The translations under genes and the position numbers were made by a program. Under the pieces are notes generated by a model. The model saw nothing but the letters and a program-made list of their open reading frames with translations, did no database searches and was not told where the DNA came from. A DNA stretch of 64,000 bases from Xanthobacteraceae bacterium (GTDB lineage: Bacteria; Pseudomonadota; Alphaproteobacteria; Rhizobiales; Xanthobacteraceae), in assembly GCA_022841625.1 (NCBI GenBank), contig JALHRD010000015.1, positions 78,642 to 142,641 on the forward strand. The letters run 5' to 3'. Below, piece by piece: positions 44,894-54,067 of this stretch. The number at the start of each line of letters is the position of its first letter. Positions within the stretch are counted from its first letter, which is position 1.

Positions 44894-45106
44894 ATGGCAA
44901 TGAAACCAGAAGAAGAGCACGAGTTGCGCGATCAATTGTCGCGGCTCTTACAAGAGCACCGCGACCTCGATTCGGCGATCGAGGCGCTCCAAGTCGCAGC
45001 CGGGTCGGATGTGCTGCAGGTGCAACGGCTGAAAAAGCGCAAGCTGTATTTGCGCGATCGTATTTCATTCATCGAAGACCAACTCACGCCCGACATCATC
45101 GCATGA
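44894..45106 (+). CDS. DUF465 (YdcH-like) small coiled-coil protein, second copy
   Basis: A 70-residue protein with a helical hairpin: HELRDQLSRLLQEHRDLDSA, then QRLKKRKLYLRDRISFIEDQL. This is the second type of alphaproteobacterial DUF465 protein. Starts at 44894 or 44900 are both possible. It lies head to head with the other DUF465 gene and convergent with a Bug gene. No function can be given. Confidence 0.82.
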   Translation: MAMKPEEEHELRDQLSRLLQEHRDLDSAIEALQVAAGSDVLQVQRLKKRKLYLRDRISFIEDQLTPDIIA

Positions 45107-45136
45107 CGGTGTGCGCCGATTTCCGCGCCGCGACTT

Positions 45137-46129
45137 CTACTCGGCGTTAATTCCGGCGCGCTTGATCACTTCGCCCCAGCGCGCGGTTTCCTCTTGAATG
45201 AGTTTGCGCATATCGGCCGGGCTGCCGCCAACCTTGATGATCTCAAGCTCGGCAAAACGCTTCTCAAGCTCGCGATCGTTCATGGCGTCATTGATCGCCT
45301 TGTTGAGCTTGGCGACGATCGCGGCCGGCGTTCCTGGCGGGGCACTGATCGCGTTCCAGGTGTCGGAGACAAAACCCGGCACACCCGCCTCAATCATGGT
45401 GGGGATGTCCTTGAGCGCCTCGATACGTTTGGCGGTCGTGACTGCTAGAATGCGCGCACGCTTGCCTTCGTGAAGCTTCAGCGCTGACGAGAGCTGCATG
45501 AAAATCAGATCGACATGCCCGGCGACAATATCATTGAGCGCAGGCGCTGTGCCGCGATAGGGGACGTGCACCATGCGGGCTCCGGTCAGCGAATTGTAAA
45601 GTTCGGCGGTCAGATGCGACGTCGTCCCAATGCCCTGCGAAGCATAATTCACCTTGCTGGAACTGGATTTCACATAGGCGATGAATTCCTGCACCGTCTT
45701 GGCGGGAAACTCGTTCCGCACCAGCAGCGTGTTCGGAAAGGTGCCGAGCACGGCCACCGGCTCAAGCTTGGCGGGGTCGAAATTCAATTTCTTGTAGAGA
45801 AAGATGTTGGTCGTCAACGCGGCCGGCACCGATGCCAGCAGCGTATAGCCGTCGGGCGCCGCGGAGTAGACCGCCTCGGTTCCGATGTTGCCGCCGGCGC
45901 CGCCGCGATTCTCGATCACGACCGGCTGTCCGATCTTCTGGCTGAGCTTGTCAGCCACAATGCGCGTGACGGTATCGATACCGCCGCCGGCCGGATTGGA
46001 GACGATGATTCGGATCGGTCGGTTGGGATAGTCGGCGGCGGCGTCCTGCGCACGGACCGGCGCCAACGCGATCAGCAGGCCGGCCATGACCACCACGACC
46101 AGGGACCCAACGCGGTGCGGCTTCATCAT
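45137..46129 (-). CDS. Bug/TctC-family solute-binding protein
   Basis: A 330-residue exported binding protein; leader to about residue 26 (APVRAQDAAADYP). Features: YPNRPIRIIVSNPAGGGIDT (SNPAGGG in place of the usual VPFPPGGG), VIENRGGAGGNIGTEAV, APDGYTLLASVP and HVPYRGTAPAL. The altered first loop suggests a ligand different from the pair at 42-44 kb. GGAGAAACTTG leads to the first of two ATGs at 46129. It is convergent with the second DUF465 gene. Confidence 0.9.
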   Translation of the reverse strand: MMKPHRVGSLVVVVMAGLLIALAPVRAQDAAADYPNRPIRIIVSNPAGGGIDTVTRIVADKLSQKIGQPVVIENRGGAGGNIGTEAVYSAAPDGYTLLASVPAALTTNIFLYKKLNFDPAKLEPVAVLGTFPNTLLVRNEFPAKTVQEFIAYVKSSSSKVNYASQGIGTTSHLTAELYNSLTGARMVHVPYRGTAPALNDIVAGHVDLIFMQLSSALKLHEGKRARILAVTTAKRIEALKDIPTMIEAGVPGFVSDTWNAISAPPGTPAAIVAKLNKAINDAMNDRELEKRFAELEIIKVGGSPADMRKLIQEETARWGEVIKRAGINAE

Positions 46130-46300
46130 CAAGTTTCTCCATCTAACCAAAGGCGCTTGTCGCCCTTCAAATAGTCGATCCCCGACAAACTGCAAATGTG
46201 GCACATTGTGCTTGGCCAGCAAAATATTGAAATTCCGTGGTTTTTGACAACCCATAGCGCGGCATCGGCCAAGTGGAGCTGACGTCGACTGTGCCGGATA

Positions 46301-47002
46301 CTATTCCGCCGTCGGCAAGGCCGCCCGCCGGACGGCTTTGCGCACATACATGGCGCGGTCGGCGCGGTCGAGGATTTCCGCCGGCCGGTCAGCCGGCAGC
46401 AACAGCGCAACACCCACCGAGGCGCCAACGGCAAGCACTGAGCCCGCATAGGTCGCCGTCACGCACCCGACGGCGCCTTCCAGCGCCATCGCCTTGGCAC
46501 GCGCGCTTTCCGCATCGCAATTCCAAAGCAGCAGCGCGAACTCGTCGCCGCCAATGCGGGCGACAACGTCCGACTCCCGTATATGGCGGCCCAGCACTGC
46601 GGCAACCACGCGCAGCATCTCATCCCCGGCCGAATGGCCGTGACGATCGTTGATGCGCTTGAAGTCGTCAAGATCGAGATAAAGCAACGCGGCCATGGCA
46701 CCGTGGCGCTTCACATAGGCGAGCGATCGGCCAAGCTCGCGTTCGAACGCGCGACGATTGGGTAGCTCGGTCAAGGGGTCAATGTCGGCACGCGCTTCAA
46801 GCGCCGCCAACTGCTGGCGCGCAGCCGTAAGCTCGCGCTCCAGGCGCTCAACCTCCGCCGCCAGCAACACGGTATCGGCGCGTTTCGGAAGTGTCATCGC
46901 AGAATCTTGAGCCGTGGGACGCTCCCGTCGCACCGGCGCACGCGCGCGCGGCTTGCTCGCCGCTCTTGCCCCAACCGACCTGCCCGGCTTGCCTTTTGGC
47001 AT
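46301..47002 (-). CDS. Diguanylate cyclase (GGDEF domain)
   Basis: A 233-residue cytoplasmic protein with a basic N-terminal tail, a coiled coil (about 45-70) and a complete GGDEF domain. The active site GGDEF is at residues 151-155 and the product-inhibition site RESD at 142-145, five residues before it. The substrate-side motif DPLTELPNRRAFE is also present. It should make cyclic-di-GMP from GTP. No sensory domain is fused, so regulation may act through the tail. It lies downstream of the RND operon on the same strand, with a 40-base gap. Confidence 0.95.
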   Translation of the reverse strand: MPKGKPGRSVGARAASKPRARAPVRRERPTAQDSAMTLPKRADTVLLAAEVERLERELTAARQQLAALEARADIDPLTELPNRRAFERELGRSLAYVKRHGAMAALLYLDLDDFKRINDRHGHSAGDEMLRVVAAVLGRHIRESDVVARIGGDEFALLLWNCDAESARAKAMALEGAVGCVTATYAGSVLAVGASVGVALLLPADRPAEILDRADRAMYVRKAVRRAALPTAE

Positions 47003-47042
47003 CCGCTACCGTCCTGCGAATCGAACGCGGAGAATAACGGCA

Positions 47043-50000
47043 CTACGCCCTAGGCAACACTGCTGCCGTCGATATCCAGTGACGAAGCTGAACCATGCGC
47101 CGGATCCGCCATTCACGCAGGTTTTCGATCGCCATTAGCATGGCCGGCGTGACGATCAAAGTCAGCACCGTGGCAAAACCCAATCCGAACACGATCGCCG
47201 TCGAGAGATTGATCCACCACTGCGTCGCCGGTGCGCCAACCGTGATCTCACGGGTCATGAACTCGATATTCATGCCAAATGCGATTGGCAGTACCCCGAG
47301 GATCGCAGTGACCGCCGTCAGCACCACCGGCCGCGCGCGCTCGCGACAGGTTTCCAGAATTGCATCATAGGCGGCCACGCCCTCGCGCCGCAACCGGTCA
47401 TAGGTATCGATCAGCACGATGTTGTTGTTCACGATCACGCCCGCATTGGCGATCACGCCGATTCCGGCCATGACAACTCCAAACGCCTGCCCCATGATCA
47501 GCATGCCAAGCATGGCGCCGAAGGTCGACAGCACCACCGCGGTGAGCACAAGACCGACCGATGTCAATTTATTGAACTGCGCAAGCAGGATCGCGAAGAT
47601 CAGGAAGATCGCGGCGCCAAACGCCTTGAGCAGGAACGCGGAGGCCTTTTCGCGCTCTTCATCTTCGCCTTTCAGCTTAAATCTAACGCCAGGACCAAGA
47701 TCGGTATTCGCCAATACCTGCTGAATTTCTTGTTGCACGCGCGCGGTCTGCACGCCCTCCGCCACATTCGCCGACACCCGAGTACTATTGACCCGGTTGA
47801 GAAAGCCGACGCGCTGCGTCGGCACACGCTCGACAAAATTGCCAATCGGCACGTGCCCGGATTGGGTTTGAATGTGCAATTCGTCGATCTGGTCGAGGTT
47901 GCGACGGTCGGTCGGGAATCGCACCAGAATATCCACCGACTTATCGCTGTCAGCGGGGCGATATTCGGTTGCCTTCAATCCGTTGGTCACCAATTGCACC
48001 GCAGCGCCAATGGTATTGACGCCCGCGCCATATTTGGCGGCCTCCGACTTGTCGACCTGAATGGTCCAGTCGATGCCCGGGAGCGGCTGGCCGTCATCGA
48101 GATCGCGAATGTCGGCATGCGCCGCGAGCAGCGCCGCGACCTTGCGCGCCGCCGCTGGCAAGGCCGATGGATCGAGCGCGGACAGCTGCACCTGGATTGG
48201 CTTGCCGGTGGGCGGCCCGGCGCGCGGCGCGGTAACCTCTACCTGGATGCCGGGGATGTCGGCGGTCCGCTCACGAATCGCGTCCATGATCGCATGGCCC
48301 GGTGGCCGTGTCTGCCAGTTCGCGAATTCAAACTGGATGACGCCGATGGTGTCCTCGGCGAGCTCGTCCATGCCGCGCGGCTGTTCGCCGATCCGCGTGT
48401 AGACCGTGGCGAGCCCCGGAAAATCGAGCACCCGCTTTTCAACTTCGGCAACCAAGCGATCCTTTTCGTCAAGCGATAGATTACCGCGGCCATGCACGAT
48501 CACTTGGCCGAAATCCGGTTCCACGTTGGGGAAGAACTCGACGCCGCGGCCGAATTTCCCGTAGGCCACCTGAATAGCAATCAAGAGCAGCGCCATGATC
48601 GTCATGGTCATACCCGGCCGTCGGACGGCGAGCTTGACCGTGCGCATATACGGCCCGAGGTCCTTCGGAAGCGCCGAATGCCGAACCGGCGCCGCCTTAC
48701 CCAGCAGGGCGCCAAGCGTTGGCGTGAAGAACAGCGCGACCGCAAGCGACGCCATCAACGTGGCAATCAACGTGATCGGCAAATATTTCATGAACTGGCC
48801 GACCATGCCCGGCCAGAACAACAGTGGCGAGAATGCCGCTATGCGGGTGAACGTCGCCGCTATCACCGGCCCCGACATGCGTTTGGCGGCGAGTGAGTAG
48901 GCTTCCTTGGGCGGCATGCCCTCCGCCATTCGACGCTCCGCGTATTCGGAAACGATGATGGCATCGTCGACCAGCATGCCGACCGCAAGGATCAGCGAGA
49001 ACAGCACCACAATATTGACGGTAAGCCCGGCAAGCTGGAGCCCCAACACGCCCGCCAGAAACGAAGCCGGGATGGCGATGCCGATAAACAACGACGCGCG
49101 GAAACCAAGCGCGAACAGAATGATGACGACAACCAGCAGCACGCCGGTCGCCACCGAATTCTGCAAGTCGCCGAGCATCTGCCGGATCACCTTCGACTTG
49201 TCTTGCGTGAAAGTGACATGCACGGATTCAGGCCAGGTCCGCTGCAACTCGGACACGATGTATTTAACCGAATCCACCACCTCAATCAGGTTGGCGCCGG
49301 TGCGCTTGGAAACTTCAATCGTCATCGCCGGACGGCCGTTAACCCGCGTGATCGATAGCGCGTCCTTGAAAGTCGGCTTGACTTGGGCGATGTCGCTGAG
49401 CGTCACTGATGCATTGGCCGACGAGGCGAGAGGGACCTTGAGAATGTCCGCCGGCCGCTCAAACAGCGACGGTATCCTGACCGAGAAACGTCCGCTTTCC
49501 CCTTCAAGCGCGCCGGCGGCGATCAGCGTATTGAACGACTGCGTAATCTGACTGAGCGTGTCCAGGGAGATGCCGTAGCTGCGCATCTGCATTGGATCGA
49601 TGATGATCTCAACCGCCTCGTCACGCGCGCCGCGTAACTCCGCCGACAGGACCCCAGGCGCCTGCTCGATGGCGTTCTTGGCCGCCCGTGCGATCCGCAA
49701 GAGCGTGCGCTCCGGCACATCGCCGGAAAGGCCGACCACCAGAACCGGGTAAAGCGAAAGATTAACCTCCGACACCTGCGGCTCGTCGACCCCGCGCGGC
49801 AGATCGCGCTTGGCACTGTCGACCTTGGCGCGCACATCGGCCAGCGCGGCCTTGGAATCGAAGCCGGCCTCAAATTCGAGCAGGACGTAGCCGCCGCCCT
49901 CAAAGGCAGTCGATCGCATTTCCTTGACGTTGCCGATGGATTTGAGCTGGGTCTCGACCGGCCGCAGCAGCAGACGCTCGGAATCCTCCGGGCTGATGCC

Positions 50001-50159
50001 GCGCTGGGAAAGCTGAACGAAGATGATCGGGATGCGAACGTCGGGTTCGGCTTCTTTTGGAATGGTGACATAAGCGACGGCGCCCGCAATCAGCAGGAAC
50101 ATCAACGTGGCAATGGTCAGACGCGCATGGCTTATGGCGTAATCGATAAAGCGGGACAT
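47043..50159 (-). CDS. RND family efflux pump permease (AcrB/HAE-like)
   Basis: A 1038-residue inner-membrane pump with 12 helices and two large periplasmic loops. Characteristic pieces are the N-terminal ISHARLTIATLMFLLIAG, the PVETQLKSIGNVKEMRSTA porter strip, and GMLVDDAIIVSEYAERRMAE in helix 4 carrying the two proton-relay aspartates. The second half repeats the same architecture (GVIANAGVIVNNNIVLIDTYD). It exports drugs or other hydrophobic molecules using proton flow, together with the adaptor encoded next to it. No outer-membrane channel gene is visible. GGGAGCG precedes the ATG. Confidence 0.95.
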   Translation of the reverse strand: MSRFIDYAISHARLTIATLMFLLIAGAVAYVTIPKEAEPDVRIPIIFVQLSQRGISPEDSERLLLRPVETQLKSIGNVKEMRSTAFEGGGYVLLEFEAGFDSKAALADVRAKVDSAKRDLPRGVDEPQVSEVNLSLYPVLVVGLSGDVPERTLLRIARAAKNAIEQAPGVLSAELRGARDEAVEIIIDPMQMRSYGISLDTLSQITQSFNTLIAAGALEGESGRFSVRIPSLFERPADILKVPLASSANASVTLSDIAQVKPTFKDALSITRVNGRPAMTIEVSKRTGANLIEVVDSVKYIVSELQRTWPESVHVTFTQDKSKVIRQMLGDLQNSVATGVLLVVVIILFALGFRASLFIGIAIPASFLAGVLGLQLAGLTVNIVVLFSLILAVGMLVDDAIIVSEYAERRMAEGMPPKEAYSLAAKRMSGPVIAATFTRIAAFSPLLFWPGMVGQFMKYLPITLIATLMASLAVALFFTPTLGALLGKAAPVRHSALPKDLGPYMRTVKLAVRRPGMTMTIMALLLIAIQVAYGKFGRGVEFFPNVEPDFGQVIVHGRGNLSLDEKDRLVAEVEKRVLDFPGLATVYTRIGEQPRGMDELAEDTIGVIQFEFANWQTRPPGHAIMDAIRERTADIPGIQVEVTAPRAGPPTGKPIQVQLSALDPSALPAAARKVAALLAAHADIRDLDDGQPLPGIDWTIQVDKSEAAKYGAGVNTIGAAVQLVTNGLKATEYRPADSDKSVDILVRFPTDRRNLDQIDELHIQTQSGHVPIGNFVERVPTQRVGFLNRVNSTRVSANVAEGVQTARVQQEIQQVLANTDLGPGVRFKLKGEDEEREKASAFLLKAFGAAIFLIFAILLAQFNKLTSVGLVLTAVVLSTFGAMLGMLIMGQAFGVVMAGIGVIANAGVIVNNNIVLIDTYDRLRREGVAAYDAILETCRERARPVVLTAVTAILGVLPIAFGMNIEFMTREITVGAPATQWWINLSTAIVFGLGFATVLTLIVTPAMLMAIENLREWRIRRMVQLRHWISTAAVLPRA

Positions 50160-50188
50160 TGTGTCGCTCCCGGCCGAGGCCGAACGAA

Positions 50189-51283
50189 TTAATTCACCGT
50201 GGCGGCGACCTCAGCCGCGGCCACCGTCTCGACCGTTTGACCATCGCGAACAAAATCCTGGCCTTGCACGATGACCCGTGCGCCGTCGCGCAAGCCGGCG
50301 ACCCACATGAAGGATTGTTGATCTTCAACCACGCTGACGCGGTTGAAGGCGACTGTGCCGTCGCTACCCACCGTGCGCACGCCGATATCGCCGGTCGATG
50401 CGATGGTGAGCGCGGAACGTGGTATGCGCGCCGCCAGCATTGGCGCGACCGGGATCGCAACCTCGGCGCTGATGCCATCGGGAATGGCGCCATCGCGATT
50501 CGGGAGTTCGATCTCGACGCGATAAGTACGCGTCCCCTGGCTCGCCGTCCTTGCGACAAAACGGATTTTTCCCGGCTGGCTCTCGCCGGTCACAAGCTTG
50601 ACCTCGGCCGTGTCGCCGACACGCAAGCCAGCCAGCCGACGCTCCGACACCTCAACCACCGCCAGCATCGGATCGAGCGCCACAATCGTCGCGATCTCAC
50701 GGCCCATCATCGGCAGCGCAACACCGCCGACCTCGACGGTAACGTCATTCACAATGCCACTGAAAGGGGCGCGCACGAAGCCGCGCTCAAGCTCGGCTTG
50801 GGCCGCGGCCAATGTCGCCTCAGCTGCCGCAAGCTGCGACTCAAGATTGACCAGTTCAAGCTTCGGCACCGCACCCGATACGATCAGCTTGCGCTTGGCT
50901 TCAAGCTCGGTTCGGCGCTGAACCACCAGCGACTCGGCCTGCGCAACCTGCGCCTTGCGGGCATCGTCGGATAGCACGGCGAGAATGTCGCCTTCCTGCA
51001 CGCGGGCGCCACGGCGGACACGCAGTTCAGTCAGTACACCGCCCGAACGTGCCGCCACAGTGACACGCCGGTCCGCCTCGGTGCGGCCGGCGAGCACAAG
51101 CTTGCGACTGTGCTCGACCACCTTTGCCTCGATCACGGCAACGCGGAATGGCTTCGTGGCCACGCCATCGCTGCGGACCGAGGCGCGGCTCTCGGCGCTT
51201 TCATGTGGCAGGAAATGCCCGGACGCGATCCAAAGCCCGGCGACAACAACGATGCCGACCGCGGCGATACGACTGGTGTTCAT
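50189..51283 (-). CDS. RND periplasmic adaptor (membrane fusion protein)
   Basis: A 364-residue adaptor with an N-terminal anchor (about 7-25), a lipoyl-like domain, an alpha-hairpin (VAQAESLVVQRRTELEAKRK), a beta-barrel and a membrane-proximal domain. The lipoyl halves are seen as VTVAARSGGVLTELRVRRGA and RGFVRAPFSGIVNDVTVEVG. It links the permease to an outer-membrane channel. Its ATG overlaps the TetR stop (ATGA), so the three-gene order regulator-adaptor-permease is one operon. Confidence 0.94.
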   Translation of the reverse strand: MNTSRIAAVGIVVVAGLWIASGHFLPHESAESRASVRSDGVATKPFRVAVIEAKVVEHSRKLVLAGRTEADRRVTVAARSGGVLTELRVRRGARVQEGDILAVLSDDARKAQVAQAESLVVQRRTELEAKRKLIVSGAVPKLELVNLESQLAAAEATLAAAQAELERGFVRAPFSGIVNDVTVEVGGVALPMMGREIATIVALDPMLAVVEVSERRLAGLRVGDTAEVKLVTGESQPGKIRFVARTASQGTRTYRVEIELPNRDGAIPDGISAEVAIPVAPMLAARIPRSALTIASTGDIGVRTVGSDGTVAFNRVSVVEDQQSFMWVAGLRDGARVIVQGQDFVRDGQTVETVAAAEVAATVN

Positions 51284-51924
51284 TTCGCGGCCCCCTTGGT
51301 GCGCCCGCCGGTCTGCGAGCGACCGCTTAGCATGTGGCGCGTGACATCCATGAAGATTGGCAGCAGCGCCTTGGCGTTAAAGGTCGGATCGAGCGCGCGG
51401 CGCCACCAGACACCGTCGGCGATGATCATCAGCATGGCTGCCACAGCGTCGAGGTCGACATCGCGCGCAACGTCGCCGCGGTCGGCGCCGGCGCTCAGGA
51501 GATCGACCAGCCACTTCTTCACGTCGGCATCGAACGCGGTCGAAATGCGGGCGATCTCCGGATGGCGCCGTGCCTCCGACATGATTTCGGTGCAGAGCTT
51601 CACTTGCTCGTCCGATCGCTCGGCGAAATAGTGGTGGGCCATTCCTTCAAGCACATGAAAGAGACCTTGGGACAGATCGACACTGGCGAATTCCTGGGCG
51701 ACCTCCGCCCGGTCGCGTTCGGCGATGCCGGCGATCAAGGCCTCCTTGGATGGGAAGTACCGGTAGAGGTTGCCCGCACTCATGCCGGCTTCGCTGCAGA
51801 TGTCTTGCATCGAGGCGCCGTGGAAGCCCGAGCGCACAAAGCAGCGCTGGGCAGCGGCAAGGATTTCCGAGCGGCGATCAGATTTGGTGCGATCAGATTT
51901 TGTCTGAACCAGGGTCTCAGTCAT
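51280..51924 (-). CDS. TetR/AcrR family regulator of the RND operon
   Basis: A 214-residue DNA-binding regulator. The helix-turn-helix is clear (ILAAAQRCFVRSGFHGASM, ICSEAGMSAGNLYRYFPSKE), followed by a variable ligand domain. It should repress its own operon, with the perfect palindrome at 51958-51977 as operator. Near the N-terminus a short tandem duplication gives TKSDRTKSDR. The ATG at 51924 is chosen because the alternative at 51954 lies only 3 bases from the operator. Confidence 0.92.
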   Translation of the reverse strand: MTETLVQTKSDRTKSDRRSEILAAAQRCFVRSGFHGASMQDICSEAGMSAGNLYRYFPSKEALIAGIAERDRAEVAQEFASVDLSQGLFHVLEGMAHHYFAERSDEQVKLCTEIMSEARRHPEIARISTAFDADVKKWLVDLLSAGADRGDVARDVDLDAVAAMLMIIADGVWWRRALDPTFNAKALLPIFMDVTRHMLSGRSQTGGRTKGAAK

Positions 51925-51957
51925 GGGAGGTAGCCCAATATTGCATTGCAGCATTTT

Positions 51958-51977
51958 GAGAATGAACGTTCATTCTC
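51958..51977. promoter_or_regulatory. Perfect 20-base palindromic operator for the TetR regulator
   Basis: GAGAATGAACGTTCATTCTC is identical to its own reverse complement. It is 33 bases upstream of the TetR start and 93 bases before the divergent solute-binding gene at 52071, with the GAATGA-ACGT-TCATTC form typical of TetR/AcrR operators. It may control both directions. Confidence 0.8.
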
Positions 51978-52070
51978 AGAATATGCCGATGGTGTCAAGC
52001 GCCACGCAATCCCTTAACGTGCGGCCTTATCGGCCAAACGGAACTGGCGACTGCCTCTTCGAGGGGTCTT

Positions 52071-53081
52071 ATGCGGACAGCAGCTATCTTTGCGGTTTAT
52101 CTGCTGGTTGGCGTTTCGCCAGCGTTTGGCCAGGGCGAGCCCACGCTCGCAGGCAAGACGGTCCGCATGGTGATCGGCAGCGCCCCGGGCGGAACCTATG
52201 ATCTTCTCGGCCGCGCGGTCGCCCGCCACATCGGCAGGCACCTGCCCGGCGCTCCCTCGATTGTACCGCAAAATATGCCAGGCGCCGGTGGGCTGATCGC
52301 AGCCAATCACATCTACAACGTCGCCCCCAAGGACGGCACCACGATTGCGATCTCCAACAAGGGCGTGGCCGGCGCCGCCATCGCCGGCGTGCCGGAGGCG
52401 CGCTTTGACGCGATGCGGATCACTTGGCTCGGCACACCCATCACCGAAACCAGCGTTTGCTTTGCCTATAATTCGCCACGCCTTCAGGTGCGTTCGATTG
52501 ACGACCTCTACAACACCGAATTGCACGTCGGCTCGCTCGGCGCCGGCACCGTGGCTACCGCCTATCCACGGGCGCTCGCCGCGCTGCTTGGACTCAAATT
52601 CAAGCTGGTTGGCGGCTATGCCGGCTCAAACCAGATCTATCTCGCCATGGAGCGTGGCGAGGTCGAAGCGATTTGCGAAGGACTCGACGGCGTGGTGGCC
52701 AAGCGGCCGACCTGGATCCCGGAAAAGGTGATCACGCTGCTGCTGCAAGGCGGCGCCGCGCCTAACCCCGATCTTCCGGGCATACCCTTCATCATCGACC
52801 ATGCTAAAACCTCCGACAGCCGGCTGGCGCTGGAATTCCTCTATGCAGCGGAGGGAATCGGCCGGCCGTTTTTTGCGCCTCCCGACTTGCCAACCCCGGT
52901 GCGGGCCATGCTGCGGAGCGCTTTCGAGCGTACCATGCGCGACCCGGAATTCGTCGCTGACGCAAAGAAGCTTGGCTTTGATCCGCGGCCGGAGAACGGC
53001 GATTATCTGTTGGCGCTGATCAAGCGAATGGCGGCAACACCGCAGCCGATCAAAGACAAGGTCGTTGAACTGACCAAGTGA
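52071..53081 (+). CDS. TTT-type solute-binding protein with cysteine pair
   Basis: A 336-residue exported binding protein; leader ends VSPAFGQGE. It shares GGTYDLLGRAVARHIGRHLPG, VPQNMPGAGGLIAANH and APKDGTTIAI with the second subfamily. Cysteines occur in ETSVCFAY and ICEGLDG, the same two positions as the array, though the surrounding motif is changed (EGLDGVVAKRP for GWDWASxKSQ). It is divergent from the RND operon across the palindromic operator, so it may be co-regulated. GAGGGG precedes the ATG. Confidence 0.88.
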   Translation: MRTAAIFAVYLLVGVSPAFGQGEPTLAGKTVRMVIGSAPGGTYDLLGRAVARHIGRHLPGAPSIVPQNMPGAGGLIAANHIYNVAPKDGTTIAISNKGVAGAAIAGVPEARFDAMRITWLGTPITETSVCFAYNSPRLQVRSIDDLYNTELHVGSLGAGTVATAYPRALAALLGLKFKLVGGYAGSNQIYLAMERGEVEAICEGLDGVVAKRPTWIPEKVITLLLQGGAAPNPDLPGIPFIIDHAKTSDSRLALEFLYAAEGIGRPFFAPPDLPTPVRAMLRSAFERTMRDPEFVADAKKLGFDPRPENGDYLLALIKRMAATPQPIKDKVVELTK

Positions 53082-53158
53082 CAAACCCGCACCGAAGGCG
53101 CGTTGCCGCGCACAATGGCGCAATGCCATAAACCGGCCGCTCCGCACTGGACTTAACC

Positions 53159-53569
53159 ATGGTAATGATCCTTGGATTCATGATCTCGCTTGCCGCCGGC
53201 TGGACGGTGGTGGCCGCCGATGCGCTGTTTCGCGCCGAACAGCGGCCCGGCATATTTCACGGCACACCGGGCATGGTGTTGTTGCTGATTGTCGCCGGCA
53301 TCGGTGGCCTGACCATTGCCGGCGCGGTGGTCTGGTTCCTGCAATCGATGATCTCGGCGGCGGTCGCGGTCATCCTCGCCGGCGGTCTGGTGCTCGGCGG
53401 CGCGGCGTCGAAAAAGCTGCACATAAATGCCGCTGGCGCGGCCAACCGCATGATGGTCGGCCTTGCCGTCCTGGTCGCCCTTTACGCCATGGTCTGGACC
53501 TATCTGCCACCGGAGCCGCTAAAGCCGTTGCCGTCCGCCACGACCCCTGCCGTGCCGGCATCAAAATAG
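53159..53569 (+). CDS. Small multi-helix membrane protein of unknown function
   Basis: A 136-residue protein with about four hydrophobic stretches (residues 3-22, 38-60, 64-85 and 98-114) and a proline-rich, basic C-terminal tail. I do not recognise the family. It lies between a solute-binding gene and rpsU on the same strand. No motif suggests an enzyme; a membrane-organising or regulatory role cannot be excluded. Codon use matches the neighbours, so it is likely real. Confidence 0.65.
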   Translation: MVMILGFMISLAAGWTVVAADALFRAEQRPGIFHGTPGMVLLLIVAGIGGLTIAGAVVWFLQSMISAAVAVILAGGLVLGGAASKKLHINAAGAANRMMVGLAVLVALYAMVWTYLPPEPLKPLPSATTPAVPASK

Positions 53570-53722
53570 GGCCGACATCCCGGGATTCCCCATGAAATCG
53601 CGCCCTGGTGGACTTTCCGGGACCATTCTGGTATTGGCGCGGCCCAGTAACAGCGGTTCGTGGCCTCAGGTTCACGCCCCCGCTTGGGAAATCCATCCGA
53701 TCAATTTGAAAGGGAACGCCGC

Positions 53723-54001
53723 GTGCAAGTTCTCGTCCGTGACAACAACGTCGATCAAGCCCTCAAGGCGCTCAAGAAAAAGATGCAGCGTGAGGGCATC
53801 TTCCGCGAGATGAAGCTCCGCGGCCACTACGAAAAGCCGTCCGAAAAGAAAGCCCGTGAAAAGGCCGAAGCGGTCCGCCGGGCGCGCAAGCTTGCTCGCA
53901 AGAAGTTGCAGCGCGAGGGCCTGTTGCCGATGAAGCCGAAGGTGGTTCCGGGCGCTGCCGGCCCGGGCGGCCGCGGCGCACCGCGCCGGCCGAGCTTCTA
54001 A
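53723..54001 (+). CDS. rpsU: 30S ribosomal protein S21
   Basis: A 92-residue ribosomal protein with the S21 core [40 protein letters not shown] and the arginine/lysine-rich helix. The C-terminal extension ([19 protein letters not shown]) is longer than in E. coli, as usual in Rhizobiales. GTG is the start (53723), after AAAGGGAACGCC. A bidirectional terminator follows at 54031. Confidence 0.96.
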   Translation: MQVLVRDNNVDQALKALKKKMQREGIFREMKLRGHYEKPSEKKAREKAEAVRRARKLARKKLQREGLLPMKPKVVPGAAGPGGRGAPRRPSF

Positions 54002-54030
54002 ACTTCCATTTTCAATGTTCTAACGATCGC

Positions 54031-54053
54031 GCGTGGGCCGTAACGGCCCGCGC
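54031..54053. terminator. Bidirectional terminator after rpsU
   Basis: Stem GCGTGGGCCG / CGGCCCGCGC with a TAA loop (one G.T pair), then a pyrimidine-rich TGCCTTCTTGC on the plus strand. It separates rpsU from the convergent hydrolase gene. Confidence 0.65.
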
Positions 54054-54067
54054 TGCCTTCTTGCAAC

